Shown here: positions 61,224 to 64,000 of the stretch, one piece after another | Numbering within the stretch: the first letter of the stretch is position 1 | Layout of the letters: each line of letters opens with the position of its first letter | Source of the DNA: DATACQ01 sp036555515 | Lineage (GTDB): Bacteria; Desulfobacterota; Binatia; UBA9968 | NCBI GenBank assembly: GCA_036555515.1 | Contig: DATBLC010000344.1 | Location: 1 to 64,000 of the forward strand | Direction of reading: 5' to 3' | DNA: 64,000 nt | The notes under the pieces: generated by a model | What the model saw: only the letters and a program-made list of their open reading frames with translations | Databases searched by the model: none | Told to the model about the DNA's origin: nothing | Made by a program: the position numbers and the translations under genes

Positions 61224-63977
61224 ATGGAACTCCCCAAGGCCTATTCCCACAAAGACGTCGAAGCTAAGTGGTATAAGCACTGGCTGGAAAGTGGTGCCTT
61301 CGAGCCGGCCGCCGTGGCGGCGCCGACTTATTCCATCGTCATCCCGCCGCCCAACGTGACGGGATCGCTGCACATGGGCCATGCGCTGAACAACACGCTC
61401 CAGGACGTTCTTTGCCGATACAAGCGAATGGATGGATTTCGCGTCCTGTGGGTGCCGGGCACCGACCATGCCGGCATCGCCACGCAAAACGTCGTGGAGC
61501 GCCAGCTTGCCGAGCGCGGCCTTACCCGCGTGCAGTTGGGGCGGGAAAAATTTGTCCAAAGAATTTGGCAATGGAAAGCGGAGGCCGGCGACACGATCCT
61601 GCATCAATTAAAAGCGCTCGGCGTCTCCTGCGATTGGCGCCATGAGCGTTTCACCATGGATGAAGGGCTGTCGCGATCGGTGCGTGAAGCTTTTGTCCGC
61701 CTTTGGGAGGACAAGCTCCTGTACCGGGCGGAACGGCTGATCAATTGGTGCCCGCGCTGCAAAACCGCGTTGGCGGATATCGAAGTGGTCCATGAAGAGA
61801 TCGATGGCACGCTGTGGCATATTCGCTATCCGTTCGCGGACGATCCTTCGCGCGCCTTGATCGTCGCTACGACGCGCCCTGAAACGATGCTGGGTGACAC
61901 CGCGGTGGCGGTGCACCCGGAGGACGACCGCTACCTGGGGTTACATGGGGAAAAGATTCGTCTACCGATTACCAATCGCATCGTGCCGCTGATCGCCGAC
62001 GCTTACGTCGATAAGGAGTTTGGCACCGGCGCCCTCAAGATTACGCCGGGCCACGACTTCAACGATTATGAAATCGGCGAGCGCCATGGTCTGGAGAAGA
62101 TCAACATCTTCGATGCCGACGCGCGCATCGATGCCGCGGATTTTTTCGCTCGCGGCGAAAACGGCGGCTGGATCGAGCGCTATCGCGGCAAGGACCGCTT
62201 CGCCGCCCGAAAGCTCGTCGTTTCGGAATTGCAAGAAAACGGCTTCCTGGAAAAAGTCGAGGCGCACCGCCATGCCATCGGCCACTGTTATCGCTGCCAG
62301 ACGGTGATCGAGCCTTATCTAACGCCGCAGTGGTTCGTCAACATCAAGCCTTTGGCCGGACCCGCCATTGAGGCCGTGCGCAACGGCAGCATACGGATTG
62401 TTCCCGAAAACTGGAGCAACTCCTATTTCGCCTGGATGGAAAACATCAAGGATTGGTGCATCTCGCGGCAAATTTGGTGGGGTCATCAGATTCCCGCCTG
62501 GTACTGCAGGGGCTGTGACGGTGCGAATATCATAAGGACGGCCGAGGGCGGTTATCTTTTGACTAGAGACGCCAGACCCATTGTCGCACGCGAGACGCCA
62601 AGCCGGTGCCCGCACTGCGGCGGCGCGGAGTTGATCCAGGATCCAGACGTGCTCGATACCTGGTTTTCTTCCGGCCTCTGGCCCTTCTCCACGTTAGGCT
62701 GGCCGCAGCGTACGGACGACCTCAAGAATTTCTATCCGACATCTGCTCTGGTCACCGGTTTCGATATTCTGTTTTTCTGGGTTGCGCGCATGATTATGAT
62801 GGGGCTCAAGTTTATGGACGATGTGCCGTTTCGTGACGTTTACATTCATGCCCTCGTGCGCGATGAATTTGGCCAGAAAATGTCCAAATCCAAAGGCAAC
62901 GTCATCGACCCCCTCGATGTCATGAATGAGTACGGCACGGATGCTTTTCGCTTTACCTTGGCGGCGATGGCGGCCATGGGGCGCGATATCAAGCTTTCTC
63001 CGGAGCGCATCGCCGGTTATCAAAATTTCGTCAACAAGCTGTGGAACGCGGCGCGTTTCGTATTGTTGAACGCGCCACGCGGCGCCGCGGACTTTGCCGG
63101 CAAGCCCTCGGCCCTCAGCGTGGAGAATTTAAGCTTCGCCGAGCGCTGGGTTCGTTCGCGTTTGGCGGCGGCCATCCATGAGGCGCGCGGCGCCCTCGAG
63201 GCTTACCGCTTCAACGACTTCGCCAATGTGCTTTATCAGTTCACCTGGCATGAGTTCTGTGACTGGTATATCGAAATGAGCAAGCCGGCGCTAAACAGCG
63301 CGCCGGGCGAAGATAACGCGCGCAGCCGGCAGCTGCTCGTGGAATTGCTGGAGCAAATTCTGCTTTTGCTTCATCCGGTCATGCCCTTCGTCACCGAAGA
63401 GATCTGGCAGGCGTTGGACGGCAACGGCAAGACGATCATGCTGCAGGTCTACCCGCGCGCTGCCGAGTCTTGGCGCGATACGGCGGCGGAGAAAGACATG
63501 GAATTTCTCATGGGCGTGATCCGCGCCGTAAGAAATCTCCGCACCGAGCTGAACTGCCCGCCGGGCAAAGAAGTCAAAGTGATCTTTCATGGGCTGGAGC
63601 GCGAGCTCGCGATGCTCAAAGAGCACGCCGCCTATCTTCGCCTGCTTGCGCGCGTCGGCGCGGCGGAGTATTTCGCGGGCGGCGATCGTCCCAAAGGCGC
63701 GGCTACCGCCGTCGTCGGGGCCACCGAGATTTACCTGCCGTTGGACGATGTGCTCGATCTCGACGAAGAACATGCGCGGCTCATGAAAGAGGCGGGCAAG
63801 ATTACCGCTGAGCTTGCGCGGGTACAAAGGAAGCTCGGCAATGGCGAATTTCTCAGCAAGGCCAAACATGAGATCGTGCAAAAAGAGCGGGACAAGGCGC
63901 TTCAGTATGAAGACAAGCTGCGCGCGCTCAATTTAAGCATCGCGCGCATTGGAGAACTCAAGGCAGGGAGGGATTGA
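61224..63977 (+). CDS. valS: Valyl-tRNA synthetase
   Basis: 917 residues, class I, complete. HIGH motif as HMGH (50-53), KMSKS at about 552, an editing CP1 domain with the TTRPETMLGDTAVAVHP region, and a C-terminal coiled coil (ARLMKEAGKITAELARVQRK). Charges tRNA-Val and edits threonine. Sequence is normal throughout. Confidence 0.97.
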   Translation: MELPKAYSHKDVEAKWYKHWLESGAFEPAAVAAPTYSIVIPPPNVTGSLHMGHALNNTLQDVLCRYKRMDGFRVLWVPGTDHAGIATQNVVERQLAERGLTRVQLGREKFVQRIWQWKAEAGDTILHQLKALGVSCDWRHERFTMDEGLSRSVREAFVRLWEDKLLYRAERLINWCPRCKTALADIEVVHEEIDGTLWHIRYPFADDPSRALIVATTRPETMLGDTAVAVHPEDDRYLGLHGEKIRLPITNRIVPLIADAYVDKEFGTGALKITPGHDFNDYEIGERHGLEKINIFDADARIDAADFFARGENGGWIERYRGKDRFAARKLVVSELQENGFLEKVEAHRHAIGHCYRCQTVIEPYLTPQWFVNIKPLAGPAIEAVRNGSIRIVPENWSNSYFAWMENIKDWCISRQIWWGHQIPAWYCRGCDGANIIRTAEGGYLLTRDARPIVARETPSRCPHCGGAELIQDPDVLDTWFSSGLWPFSTLGWPQRTDDLKNFYPTSALVTGFDILFFWVARMIMMGLKFMDDVPFRDVYIHALVRDEFGQKMSKSKGNVIDPLDVMNEYGTDAFRFTLAAMAAMGRDIKLSPERIAGYQNFVNKLWNAARFVLLNAPRGAADFAGKPSALSVENLSFAERWVRSRLAAAIHEARGALEAYRFNDFANVLYQFTWHEFCDWYIEMSKPALNSAPGEDNARSRQLLVELLEQILLLLHPVMPFVTEEIWQALDGNGKTIMLQVYPRAAESWRDTAAEKDMEFLMGVIRAVRNLRTELNCPPGKEVKVIFHGLERELAMLKEHAAYLRLLARVGAAEYFAGGDRPKGAATAVVGATEIYLPLDDVLDLDEEHARLMKEAGKITAELARVQRKLGNGEFLSKAKHEIVQKERDKALQYEDKLRALNLSIARIGELKAGRD

Positions 63978-63982
63978 GGATC

Positions 63983-64000
63983 ATGGATATTCTCGTTACC
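63983..64000 (+). CDS. Start of the next gene, cut by the window end
   Basis: ATG at 63983 follows GAGG and lies five bases after the valS stop, reading MDILVT to the last base. Identity cannot be judged. Confidence 0.4.

Overview
The window looks like chromosomal DNA from a Gram-negative, GC-rich bacterium. Evidence for an outer-membrane lifestyle is a GT9 heptosyltransferase, an AsmA-type protein, a bifunctional PBP1, several lipobox proteins and a Tat-exported formate dehydrogenase. CarD next to ispD, NtrBC, an isolated TctCBA transporter, W/Mo oxidoreductases and a selenocysteine formate dehydrogenase suggest an uncultured deltaproteobacteria-like lineage (Binatota, Rokubacteria or NC10 are candidates). 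That placement is inference; no rRNA gene is present.

Layout. 1-6.3 kb: end of an MFS transporter, glpK, then an eroding minus-strand block (GST, medium-chain reductase, pieces of an NmrA-like and a beta-propeller-like gene). 6.4-25 kb: tRNA-Cys, a ferredoxin fused to an uncharacterised membrane region, rimI, carD-ispD, larE/cysK, and a long plus-strand run (GT9, DUF1844, HtrA, PBP1, TPR lipoprotein, tsaD, rsmA, mutM, ilvD, FMN hydroxyacid oxidase). 25-36 kb: minus-strand W/Mo module, in transcription order MobA-MoaD fusion, aldehyde:ferredoxin oxidoreductase, a 59-residue protein, Sec-containing formate dehydrogenase alpha, FeS beta, NrfD membrane subunit, small lipoprotein, FdhE and an unknown protein. 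36-48 kb: queF, dnaB, tctCBA, AsmA, MaoC, and ntrB-ntrC-thiE. 48.6-54.8 kb: the translation operon rimP-nusA-ylxR-infB-ylxP-rbfA. 54.9-64 kb: acyl-CoA dehydrogenase, a lone nuoB, a cold-shock-like protein, a quinone block (membrane protein, ubiE/menG, polyprenyl synthase), cytochrome c, tRNA-Leu and valS.

The most solid special feature is the formate dehydrogenase. Its alpha subunit is split by an in-frame UGA at the exact catalytic position, followed by a hairpin with the GGUCU loop typical of bacterial SECIS elements. The adjoining AOR and the fused MobA-MoaD cofactor gene suggest one aldehyde/formate oxidation unit. The electron route through the beta and NrfD subunits to quinone is inferred.

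The spacers are rich in small non-coding repeats: hairpin elements abutting stop codons (after glpK, tsaD, ylxP), MITE-like elements with terminal inverted repeats (one nested inside another), a 71-bp near-identical inverted pair 20 kb apart, and TTGAAC/GTTCAA palindromes. I found no CRISPR array, prophage, intact insertion sequence or clear defence island.
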